Positions 1-5,083 of a DNA stretch of 11,411 nucleotides are shown here, piece by piece. The stretch comes from Granulicella sp. UBA5172 (GTDB lineage Bacteria; Acidobacteriota; Terriglobia; Terriglobales; Acidobacteriaceae). The notes beneath the pieces are model-generated. The model did no database searches. It was not told the origin of the DNA and saw nothing but the letters and a program-made list of their open reading frames with translations. Numbering within the stretch: position 1 is the stretch's first letter; each line of letters starts with the position of its first letter. A program made the position numbers and the translations under genes. Location of the stretch: contig DHWW01000182.1 of NCBI GenBank assembly GCA_002413385.1, forward strand, positions 1-11,411. Reading direction: 5' to 3'.

Positions 1-103
1 GACGGCACGATATTTTGCGGGACGAACGGATGGGTTGATGTTGCGCGGGAAGGGCGGCAGGATGTGTGTGGCTGCATCGGTTGGGGCGGAAGTGCGAGAC
101 TGA
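1..103 (+). other. Left-edge sequence, possible 3' end of an upstream gene
   Basis: The first hundred bases precede folC. One frame is open from base 2 to a TGA at 101-103, which overlaps the folC ATG at 103 in a TGATG arrangement typical of translational coupling. Another frame ends at a TGA at 36-38 and has a slightly more coding-like composition. I recognise neither peptide. A gene such as accD often lies near folC in bacteria, but nothing here identifies it. Treat this as an unassigned tail. Confidence 0.3.
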
Positions 104-1593
104 TGGATGTGATGACGTACGAAGAGGCATTGGATCGTTTGGCGGCTTTGGGGCCGGAGTTGCGCGTGGGTCGCGCTGGTGGCGGGAGTGCGAGTGGGAG
201 TGCGCCGCGAAAGTTTTCGCTGGAACATATTCGCGCGCTGCTGAAGGCGCTGGGTGAGCCGCAGAAGAAGTTTGCGTCGGTGCTGATTGCGGGTACCAAT
301 GGCAAGGGGTCGACGGCGGCGACGCTGGCGGCGATTGCGCAGGCTGCGGGGTTGAGGACGGGGCTGTATACGTCGCCGCATTTGGTGAGGGTGAATGAGC
401 GGGTGCGGGTTTCGGGCCCGCAAGAGGCTGGGCTGCAAGAGGCTGGCTCGCGCGGGCTGGAAGAGATTCCGGATGAGGATTTTGGGCGCGTGCTGGGGAT
501 CGTGGATGAGGCGGCCAAGCGGCTGGTTGCGGGCGGAGAGCTGCCGCATTATCCGAGCTACTTTGAGTTGCTGACGGCGATTGGGTTCGTTTGGTTTGCG
601 GAGCAGGGTGTGGAGCTGGCGGTGCTGGAAGTGGGGTTGGGTGGGCGGCTGGATGCGACCAACTCGGTGGAGCCGCTGGTGAGCGTGATTACGGATATCG
701 GGATGGATCACACGGAGTTTCTGGGGCACACGCTGCGTGAGATTGCGGGCGAGAAGGCGGGGATTCTGCGGCAGGATGGCGTTCTGGTGACGCTGTCGCA
801 GCATCCCGAGGCCAATGCCGCGATTGGCGAGGCTGCGATGCGGCTGGGCGTGCGGGGCGTGGATGCGGCGCGGTGTCTGCCGGGAGAGAGAGAGGGCTCA
901 GGGCCCAGGGCTCAGGGCTCAGGGATAGGATCGCCGCTGGCTCGGAATCGGTATGAGTTGAGTATCGGTGGTGAGGTGCTGCGGGTGGACTCGCCGTTGG
1001 CGGGGCAGCATCAGCAGCGGAATCTGGCGCTGGCGATTGCTGCGGCGATTGAGTTGCGGACGAATCATCTTCACAACGGGCGAAGTTTCGCGATCAGTAA
1101 TGCGGCGATTGAGCAGGGGGTGAAGGCGACGGTGTGGCCGGGACGGCTGGAATGGATTGCTTCGCGGGCGGGCCATGCGCCGCTGCTGCTGGATGTGGCG
1201 CATAATCCGGCGGGCGCGTGGACGCTGCGGGCGGCGCTGGCGCAGCTGCCGGAGGAGATGCCGCGGACGCTGATCTTCAGTTGCATGGCGGATAAGCCGA
1301 TCGATGAGATGGCGCAGGTGTTGCTGCCGCTGTTCGATTCGACTTCAGGCGATCCGGCGCGGGTGCGGGACCATGTGATCCTCGCGCCGATCCAGAATCC
1401 GCGAGCGGCGACGGTGGAGGAGTTGCTGGCGGCGGCGCATCGGCTGGATGTGCCGGCGCATGCTGCTCCGCATCTGCCGGGGGCGCTGGCGGAGGCGAAG
1501 GCGGTGACGCCGAGGGATGGAGTGATCGTGGCGACGGGGTCGGTATATCTGGTGGGCGAGTTGAGGGAGCTGGCGCTGGGCGAAGCGCGATAG
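103..1593 (+). CDS. folC: Bifunctional dihydrofolate synthase / folylpolyglutamate synthase
   Basis: A cytosolic ATP-dependent Mur-ligase-type enzyme. It joins glutamate to dihydropteroate to make dihydrofolate and then extends the polyglutamate tail of folates. Visible family marks are the P-loop GTNGKGS at residues 64-70, TSPHLVRVNERVRV soon after it, a VLEVGLGGRLDATN block, DIGMDH at about 198-203 followed by an EKAGILR motif, and LDVAHNP at about 363-369 in the C-terminal domain. I chose ATG 103 because FolC proteins normally begin just before a YEEAL-like helix. The GTG at 64 would add 13 unlike residues, and ATG 112 is also possible. A purine-rich GGCGGAAG lies about 10 bases before ATG 103. 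At 496 residues it is longer than the usual 420-440, partly because of a glycine-rich N-terminal insert (about 25-34) and two repeat-coded inserts at about 107-116 and 264-274. plsC begins 11 bases downstream, so the two are probably co-transcribed. Confidence 0.95.
   Translation: MDVMTYEEALDRLAALGPELRVGRAGGGSASGSAPRKFSLEHIRALLKALGEPQKKFASVLIAGTNGKGSTAATLAAIAQAAGLRTGLYTSPHLVRVNERVRVSGPQEAGLQEAGSRGLEEIPDEDFGRVLGIVDEAAKRLVAGGELPHYPSYFELLTAIGFVWFAEQGVELAVLEVGLGGRLDATNSVEPLVSVITDIGMDHTEFLGHTLREIAGEKAGILRQDGVLVTLSQHPEANAAIGEAAMRLGVRGVDAARCLPGEREGSGPRAQGSGIGSPLARNRYELSIGGEVLRVDSPLAGQHQQRNLALAIAAAIELRTNHLHNGRSFAISNAAIEQGVKATVWPGRLEWIASRAGHAPLLLDVAHNPAGAWTLRAALAQLPEEMPRTLIFSCMADKPIDEMAQVLLPLFDSTSGDPARVRDHVILAPIQNPRAATVEELLAAAHRLDVPAHAAPHLPGALAEAKAVTPRDGVIVATGSVYLVGELRELALGEAR
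421..450 (+). repeat. 15-base tandem duplication inside folC
   Basis: Two adjacent 15-base units (421-435 and 436-450) share their first 11 bases, CAAGAGGCTGG. They encode QEAGL followed by QEAGS at FolC residues 107-116, in a loop between the VRVSG strand and the DEDF helix where length normally varies. Because the unit is a multiple of three, the duplication keeps the reading frame. Confidence 0.7.
893..924 (+). repeat. Heptanucleotide tandem repeat AGGGCTC inside folC
   Basis: Four consecutive 7-base units (893-899, 900-906, 907-913, 914-920) plus a 4-base partial fifth. Three units read AGGGCTC and the second reads AGGGCCC. The run encodes a glycine/serine-rich loop at about FolC residues 264-274, between the central and C-terminal domains. 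Seven is not a multiple of three, so gain or loss of one unit by replication slippage would shift the frame. Confidence 0.85.
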
Positions 1594-1604
1594 CATAGGG
1601 GAAG

Positions 1605-2426
1605 ATGCCGGCAACGAATGAGACCCTGAAGACGGAAGAGACGATTGCGCAGCCAGAGGCGCCGCTCAACGCGCCGCCGGAACTGCCGAGGCCGACTGTG
1701 TCGCTGGCTATGCGCTGGGTGAACTACCTCTTCTTTGCGCCGCTGGTGGGGCTGGCGACGGTGTTGTTTGGGACGATCTCGCTGGCGTGCGGCGTGTGGG
1801 ATGAGAATGGCAGGCAACAGCATGCGCTGGCGCGGGTGTGGGCACGGGTGCTGCTGCGGGTGGCGCTTTCGCCGGTGAAGCTGGAGCATGGGGAGAGGCT
1901 GGTGCAGGGAGCGGCGGTGTATGCGAGTAATCATCTGAGCTACTACGACACGCCGGTGCTGTATGCGAAGCTGCCGTTTCAGTTTCGGATTCTGGCGAAG
2001 GTGGCGTTGTGGAAGTTGCCGTTTATTGGGTGGTATCTGCAGCGGTCGGGGCAGGTGCCGATCGATCAGAGCTCGTCGCGCACGGGGGTGGTGAGCCTGG
2101 GGCGTGGAGCGAAGACGCTGGAGTCTGGGATGCCGATGGTGATCTTTCCGGAGGGTGGACGGGCGTTCAATGGCGAGCTGCAGGTGATGGCCGCGGGTGC
2201 CGCGTGGATGGCCATCAAGGCGCAGGTGCCGGTGGTGCCGCTGACGCTGGTAGGGACGTACGAGCTGCTGCCGATCCATGTGTATGCGCTGCGGCCAAGG
2301 CCACTGAAGCTGATTGTGGGCGAGCCGATCCCGACGGTGGGGATGACGACGCGCGATGCGGAGGCGCTGACCGAGAGAGTTCGTGCGGTGATTTATGAGA
2401 CGTATGTGGCGGAACACCAAGACTGA
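1605..2426 (+). CDS. plsC: 1-acyl-sn-glycerol-3-phosphate acyltransferase (PlsC family)
   Basis: This protein probably transfers a fatty acyl group to lysophosphatidic acid to make phosphatidic acid at the inner membrane. The HX4D catalytic motif is NHLSYYD, with His110 and Asp115. Block III reads FPEGGR at 181-186, where the commonest form is FPEGTR, so Gly replaces Thr. A late VPVVPLTLVGTYELLP segment matches the fourth acyltransferase block. One hydrophobic helix at about 41-64 should anchor it, after a proline-rich and acidic N-terminus of about 35 residues. At 273 residues it is a little longer than a minimal PlsC (about 240). ATG 1605 follows an AGGGG run only 3 bases away, so ribosome binding is not ideal, but folC ends 11 bases before and coupling is likely. 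Its exact acyl substrate cannot be read from the sequence. Confidence 0.9.
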   Translation: MPATNETLKTEETIAQPEAPLNAPPELPRPTVSLAMRWVNYLFFAPLVGLATVLFGTISLACGVWDENGRQQHALARVWARVLLRVALSPVKLEHGERLVQGAAVYASNHLSYYDTPVLYAKLPFQFRILAKVALWKLPFIGWYLQRSGQVPIDQSSSRTGVVSLGRGAKTLESGMPMVIFPEGGRAFNGELQVMAAGAAWMAIKAQVPVVPLTLVGTYELLPIHVYALRPRPLKLIVGEPIPTVGMTTRDAEALTERVRAVIYETYVAEHQD

Positions 2427-2439
2427 GAAGGTTGTGGCG

Positions 2440-2479
2440 GCCCCACCCATGCGCGATAAAGCCGACGCATGAAGGGGGC
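2440..2479. repeat. REP-like imperfect inverted repeat between plsC and ruvA
   Basis: Two 14-base arms, 2440-2453 and 2466-2479, are complementary at 11 of 14 positions, with a 3-base mismatch bulge in the middle and a 12-base loop. There is no T-run on either side, so it is not a classical intrinsic terminator. The arms have a C-rich outer half (GCCCCACCC) and an ATGCG inner half. From memory, similar hairpins are scattered between genes in acidobacterial genomes, but I could not check this. Confidence 0.55.
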
Positions 2480-2506
2480 ACCCGGATTTCGCTGCGGTTG
2501 GCAAGG

Positions 2507-2512
2507 TAGAAT
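2507..2512 (+). promoter_or_regulatory. TAGAAT -10 box immediately before ruvA, possible leaderless start
   Basis: TAGAAT lies exactly 6 bases upstream of the GTG start of ruvA. If it is a sigma-70 -10 element, transcription would begin at or next to the start codon, giving a leaderless mRNA. There is no convincing Shine-Dalgarno sequence; the nearest AAGG is 12 bases away. No good -35 hexamer is visible 16-18 bases upstream. The same box with the same spacing precedes the leftward gene that starts at 4561. Confidence 0.45.
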
Positions 2513-2518
2513 CGCGCT

Positions 2519-3118
2519 GTGATCGCACATCTTCGTGGACAAATTCTGAGTAAGTCGCCTAACGCTGTGGTGGTTGACTGCGGCGGCGTTGGGTATGAGC
2601 TGGCGATTTCGGTGACGACGTATACCGAGATTGGCAACGTGGGCGCAGAGGCGCGGCTGCATGTGCATACGCATGTGCGCGAGGATGCGTTTCAGCTGTT
2701 TGGGTTTGCGGAGATGACGGAGAAGCGGCTGTTTGAGAAGCTGCTGACGATCTCTGGCATTGGGCCGAAGCTGGCGATTACGGTGCTGAGCGGGATTTCG
2801 GCGGAGCGCTTGGTGGGTGCGATCCGCGGCGGCGATCATGCAACGCTGACGAGGATTCCGGGCATTGGCAAGAAGACGGCTGAGCGCGTGGTGCTGGAGC
2901 TGAAGGACAAGCTGGATGATCTGGCCGGGTTTGTGGCTGGTGGGGTTTCGGCGACACCGTCGCTGGGCGTGACCGCGGAGGATGTGTTGAGTGCGCTCGT
3001 GAATTTGGGGTATCCGCGACCGATTGCGCAGAAGGCCGTGGAGAGCGCGGCGAAGGATGCTGCGGTGAGTGGGGATTTCGAGCGGCTGTTTCGAGCGGCG
3101 ATGTCGGCGGTGCGGTAA
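2519..3118 (+). CDS. ruvA: Holliday junction branch migration protein RuvA
   Basis: RuvA binds four-way DNA junctions as a tetramer and loads the RuvB motor for branch migration in recombinational repair. The 199-residue length is normal. Domains in order: an N-terminal OB fold starting MIAHLRGQI (1-62), a first helix-hairpin-helix around SGIGPKLA (79-86), a second around PGIGKKTAERVVLELKDK (114-131), a flexible linker (about 138-150), and the C-terminal RuvB-contacting domain starting at about 152 (AEDVLSALVNLGY). The start is GTG 2519, which matches the conserved N-terminus exactly. It lies 92 bases after plsC with a REP-like hairpin between them, so it may have its own promoter. ruvC and ruvB are not in this window. 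Confidence 0.96.
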   Translation: MIAHLRGQILSKSPNAVVVDCGGVGYELAISVTTYTEIGNVGAEARLHVHTHVREDAFQLFGFAEMTEKRLFEKLLTISGIGPKLAITVLSGISAERLVGAIRGGDHATLTRIPGIGKKTAERVVLELKDKLDDLAGFVAGGVSATPSLGVTAEDVLSALVNLGYPRPIAQKAVESAAKDAAVSGDFERLFRAAMSAVR

Positions 3119-3163
3119 AAAGGCATCCCTGCAGGTAGCTCTCTGCCACCGTTCCCTTTGGAG

Positions 3164-3195
3164 TTGTCATCCTGAGCGCAGTGAAGGATCTGCTT
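3164..3195 (+). repeat. Left copy of 32-base inverted repeat (TCATCCTGAGCG type)
   Basis: The inverted partner is 3524-3555, with a single difference at 3182 (T here, C in the partner's complement). Within the copy, ATCCT and AGGAT are complementary and can form a short stem around an 11-base loop, like a REP element. I recall sequences of the TCATCCTGAGCG...GAAGGATCT type as common dispersed intergenic repeats in several phyla, including Acidobacteriota; this was not verified here. Confidence 0.85.
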
Positions 3196-3202
3196 CTCGT
3201 TT

Positions 3203-3523
3203 ATGCTGGCGATCATGCCTCGCGAACACCACTACTACGTCTATATCCTGTCCAACAAGCCACGGACCCTCTACGTAGGCGTGACCAACAAGTTGCTATT
3301 CCGGGTGGAGCAGCACCGCAATGGTGAATTTGAAGGCTTCACGAAGAAGTACAACATTCACCGTCTCGTTTACTTCGAGCGATTTCAGCATGTAGGGAAT
3401 GCGATTGCACGCGAGAAAGAGATCAAGGGCTGGTTGCGCGAAAAGAAGATTGCTCTGATTACAGAGGAGAATCCAACGTGGGAGGATCTGTTCCCCGGAC
3501 TGGTTCGTGGCGCAACGAGCTGA
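3203..3523 (+). CDS. Small single-domain GIY-YIG nuclease family protein
   Basis: A 106-residue protein that is almost entirely one GIY-YIG domain. The GIY equivalent is VYI at 13-15 (YYVYILSN), the YIG equivalent is YVG at 24-26, the likely catalytic arginine is Arg34 in FRVEQH, and the metal-binding glutamate is probably in the AREKEIKGW motif (Glu71 or Glu73). The tail (KKIALITEENPTWEDL) is typical of the stand-alone family annotated as excinuclease-like or UPF0213. Start codons at 3203 and 3215 are both possible; the second gives the more usual MPREHHYYVYI beginning. Neither has a well-placed ribosome site; an AAGGA inside the left repeat is 14 bases before the first. The gene fits tightly between near-identical inverted repeats. 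Family members are predicted DNA endonucleases of unknown role, so a part in moving the cassette is an inference. Confidence 0.9.
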   Translation: MLAIMPREHHYYVYILSNKPRTLYVGVTNKLLFRVEQHRNGEFEGFTKKYNIHRLVYFERFQHVGNAIAREKEIKGWLREKKIALITEENPTWEDLFPGLVRGATS

Positions 3524-3555
3524 AAGCAGATCCTTCGCTGCGCTCAGGATGACAA
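3524..3555 (-). repeat. Right copy of 32-base inverted repeat
   Basis: The reverse complement of the left copy at 3164-3195, with 31 of 32 bases identical. It starts on the base directly after the TGA of the GIY-YIG gene, so a short hairpin from the repeat would form at the transcript's 3' end. Confidence 0.85.
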
Positions 3556-3589
3556 TCCTGAAAGTAAGATGGGCACACTTAACAGCGAG

Positions 3590-4561
3590 CTAGGCGCGGC
3601 GGCGGTAGCGGACGGCGAATTCGTAGGTGGGGTTGGGTGGGAAGAGGTCGGCTATGAGGCGGAGGCGCGCGGCCAGGGCGGTGGGGGCGAGGAGCGGGTA
3701 CTCGCGCTCGCGGAGTTCGCTGTAGTCGAAGTCGAGAGCCAGGGAGAGTAGATAGATCGCAACCGCGTCGGAGAAGGCGGCCTCGAGATACTGGTTGCGC
3801 TCTTTCTCGTCGATGGCGGGTTGCGCTTCGGAGCCTTGCTGGATGGAGGCGTTGAGTTGCGCGATGGGGGAGGACGCGTTCGAGAAGGAGCGTTGCCGGG
3901 CGGAGAGACTCGCCAGGGCGCTGCGATTGCGGCGCGAGGAGGGCTGCAGGGGCTCAGGTTGGGCGTTGGCGGGACGTCCGAAGGCGAGGTTGCGGGACTC
4001 CCATGCATCGACGCTGGTCTCGCCGCGAACGTTGGCGAGGGCCTGCTTCCAGACGAGGCCGGAGAAGGTTTCGGGGACGCCGGCCTGATCGACGAAGGCG
4101 TGTGCGACGTTGATGAAGAACTCGAAGCTGAGGGCGAAGCGGTCGCCCATGAGGCGGGTGGAGATGAAGACGCCTCGCTTGCCGTGGCCGAGCTCGACGT
4201 TACGGTGACAGATGGCGGAGTGGGAGAACTCGTCGGTGTAGGCGCTGGCGACCATGGCGGGCTCGGGTATTTCGGGCTTGGGGTCGGCAGTGGCGTCGAG
4301 GCTGGCGTCACCGTTTTCGGTGGCCTCGTGCAGAGCGAGTGGGACGAAGTAGTAGGTGTTGGCGTTGAGGGCGGCGGTGATGGGGGTGGGGACGGCCTCG
4401 AGCATGCGGTCGAGATCGAGGTCGGCGACGCCGGTCTCGCCGTAGGTGGCGAAGCGAACGCCATTGGGGGACTGCCGGACCGCGGTATCGTGCGCCACTT
4501 CGATGGCACGCACAAGATACGAGGCGGGTTGAGGCAGGCCGGTCTGCAGATTCTCTGCCAT
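3590..4561 (-). CDS. Conserved-looking hypothetical protein, function unknown
   Basis: I do not recognise this 323-residue protein. It has no signal peptide and no membrane helix, so it is probably cytoplasmic. A plausible folded N-terminal half runs to about residue 195, with the segments SAICHRNVELGHGKRGVFISTR (about 115-136) and EFFINVAHAFVDQAGVPETFSGLVWKQAL (about 147-175). A polar, Ser/Arg/Gln/Pro-rich stretch (about 196-255) looks disordered. A C-terminal helical region (about 256-323) contains a run of Ala/Leu-rich helices. The start ATG 4561 is preceded at 6 bases by TAGAAT, and the neighbour at 4575 diverges from it. Codon use is like that of the housekeeping genes nearby, so it is not an obvious recent arrival. 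The antisense frames across it are long but of strongly biased composition and are rejected. Confidence 0.8.
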   Translation of the reverse strand: MAENLQTGLPQPASYLVRAIEVAHDTAVRQSPNGVRFATYGETGVADLDLDRMLEAVPTPITAALNANTYYFVPLALHEATENGDASLDATADPKPEIPEPAMVASAYTDEFSHSAICHRNVELGHGKRGVFISTRLMGDRFALSFEFFINVAHAFVDQAGVPETFSGLVWKQALANVRGETSVDAWESRNLAFGRPANAQPEPLQPSSRRNRSALASLSARQRSFSNASSPIAQLNASIQQGSEAQPAIDEKERNQYLEAAFSDAVAIYLLSLALDFDYSELREREYPLLAPTALAARLRLIADLFPPNPTYEFAVRYRRRA

Positions 4562-4567
4562 TGCCTT

Positions 4568-4573
4568 ATTCTA
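4568..4573 (-). promoter_or_regulatory. Start-proximal TAGAAT box in the 13-base divergent gap
   Basis: Read leftward, TAGAAT stands exactly 6 bases before the ATG at 4561, the same spacing as at ruvA. Read rightward, the overlapping TATTCT (4567-4572) could serve as a -10 box for the membrane-protein gene, placing transcription near its second ATG at 4581. The 13 bases between the two start codons leave no room for separate 5' untranslated regions, so leaderless or nearly leaderless transcripts from overlapping -10 elements are likely. Neither direction has a good -35. Confidence 0.45.
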
Positions 4574-4574
4574 A

Positions 4575-4892
4575 ATGAGTATGGCTACAGCAAACGATGT
4601 TGAACGGGCGCGGCGTGAGGGTGAGTTGTTTGGGATACCGCTGGGCGACCTGGGCTGGTTCCAGTCGCTGCTGATGGGCGTTGCCACGGGAATGGCGGCG
4701 TTCTTTGGTACGACGTTCCTCGCGATTGTGGGGATGCTGGTCTACATGATGGCGACCGGATCGCACCCTGACTTTGCGCTGGCGTACCGCGTGGTGGGGT
4801 TTCCGGCGGGCGTGGTGGTGATGGCGCTGGCGCTGGGATTTCTGGGCGTGCAGTGGGCGCGGCGGATGGCACGGAAGTCGCGGAAGCAGTAG
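4575..4892 (+). CDS. Small membrane protein with two predicted helices, function unknown
   Basis: A 105-residue protein with a charged N-terminus (DVERARREGELFG), a first hydrophobic helix at about 32-60, a short polar loop (TGSHPDF), a second helix at about 72-94, and a strongly basic tail (RRMARKSRKQ). The positive tail predicts a cytoplasmic C-terminus, and with two helices the N-terminus should also be inside. No catalytic motif is visible. Start 4575 is used here; ATG 4581 (MATANDVERAR) is equally reasonable if the transcript starts from the TATTCT box. It is divergent from the unknown gene ending at 3590, so shared regulation is possible. After the TAG stop the same frame stays open for 26 more codons. 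Confidence 0.75.
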   Translation: MSMATANDVERARREGELFGIPLGDLGWFQSLLMGVATGMAAFFGTTFLAIVGMLVYMMATGSHPDFALAYRVVGFPAGVVVMALALGFLGVQWARRMARKSRKQ

Positions 4893-4976
4893 AGCCAGCG
4901 CGTCCCGCATCCTAAGCGGGCTCAGAAGCTGTCTGAGTCGCTGAAGGGGATTTATCCGAACGCGGTGCAGTAAAGT

Positions 4977-5003
4977 TTTGGTGCGGTATTGATTTGGTGC
5001 GGT
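4977..5003 (+). repeat. Pair of 11-base direct repeats
   Basis: TTTGGTGCGGT occurs at 4977-4987 and again at 4993-5003, a spacing of 16 bases. They lie in the 191-base gap between the small membrane protein and the DUF2461 gene, just upstream of a hairpin. They could be a binding site or a decayed duplication; nothing else supports either. Confidence 0.45.
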
Positions 5004-5011
5004 GAATAAAG

Positions 5012-5041
5012 CGGCGGCGAAGACTTCGGGCTTCGCCGTTG
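5012..5041 (+). terminator. Hairpin downstream of the small membrane protein gene, weak terminator candidate
   Basis: CGGCGAAG (5015-5022) and CTTCGCCG (5031-5038) form a perfect 8-bp stem around an 8-base loop. The stem is extended to 5012/5041 by two G-T pairs and one C-G pair. It is followed by TTGTGCATTG rather than a real T-run, so it may only weaken transcription or act with Rho. It is the only strong structure between 4892 and 5084. Confidence 0.4.
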
Positions 5042-5045
5042 TGCA

Positions 5046-5074
5046 TTGTGGTGAGGATGGATGTTGGATAGCAT
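5046..5074 (+). promoter_or_regulatory. Candidate sigma-70 promoter for the DUF2461 gene
   Basis: TTGTGG (5046-5051) and TAGCAT (5069-5074) are separated by 17 bases. Each hexamer keeps four of six consensus bases. Transcription would start near 5081, only a few bases from the ATG at 5084, while a GAGGAG ribosome site sits at 5076-5081. Confidence 0.35.
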
Positions 5075-5083
5075 CGAGGAGCG

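Larger units (their letters stand above)
3164..3555 (+). mobile_element. Candidate small mobile cassette: GIY-YIG nuclease between 32-base inverted repeats
   Basis: Outer inverted repeats at 3164-3195 and 3524-3555 are identical at 31 of 32 positions and stop matching sharply at both ends. The only gene inside is the GIY-YIG nuclease. Its stop codon touches the right repeat and its start is 8 bases from the left one, so the unit holds nothing else. The gene has visibly lower GC and different codon choices from its neighbours. I see no target-site duplication in the flanks. The architecture resembles REP-flanked transposase (RAYT) genes. Mobility is an inference. Confidence 0.5.

Noticed and set aside
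64..102. Upstream GTG start for folC
   Set aside because: It would add 13 residues (Cys/Gly/Trp-rich) unlike any FolC N-terminus. ATG 103 gives the normal beginning.
1071..2528. 485-codon open frame on the minus strand across folC and plsC
   Set aside because: It is antisense to two confidently identified genes and its product is dominated by Arg, His, Pro and Leu, as expected from the complement of GC-rich codons.
3116..3163. Possible ruvA terminator just after its stop
   Set aside because: Only 4-bp stems can be drawn and there is no T-run.
3652..4603. Long frames overlapping the unknown gene on both strands (3652-4515 minus, 3821-4603 plus)
   Set aside because: One product is almost all Ser, Pro, Thr and Ala, and the other Gly, Val, Glu and Asp. 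The 323-residue frame has balanced composition and a sensible start.
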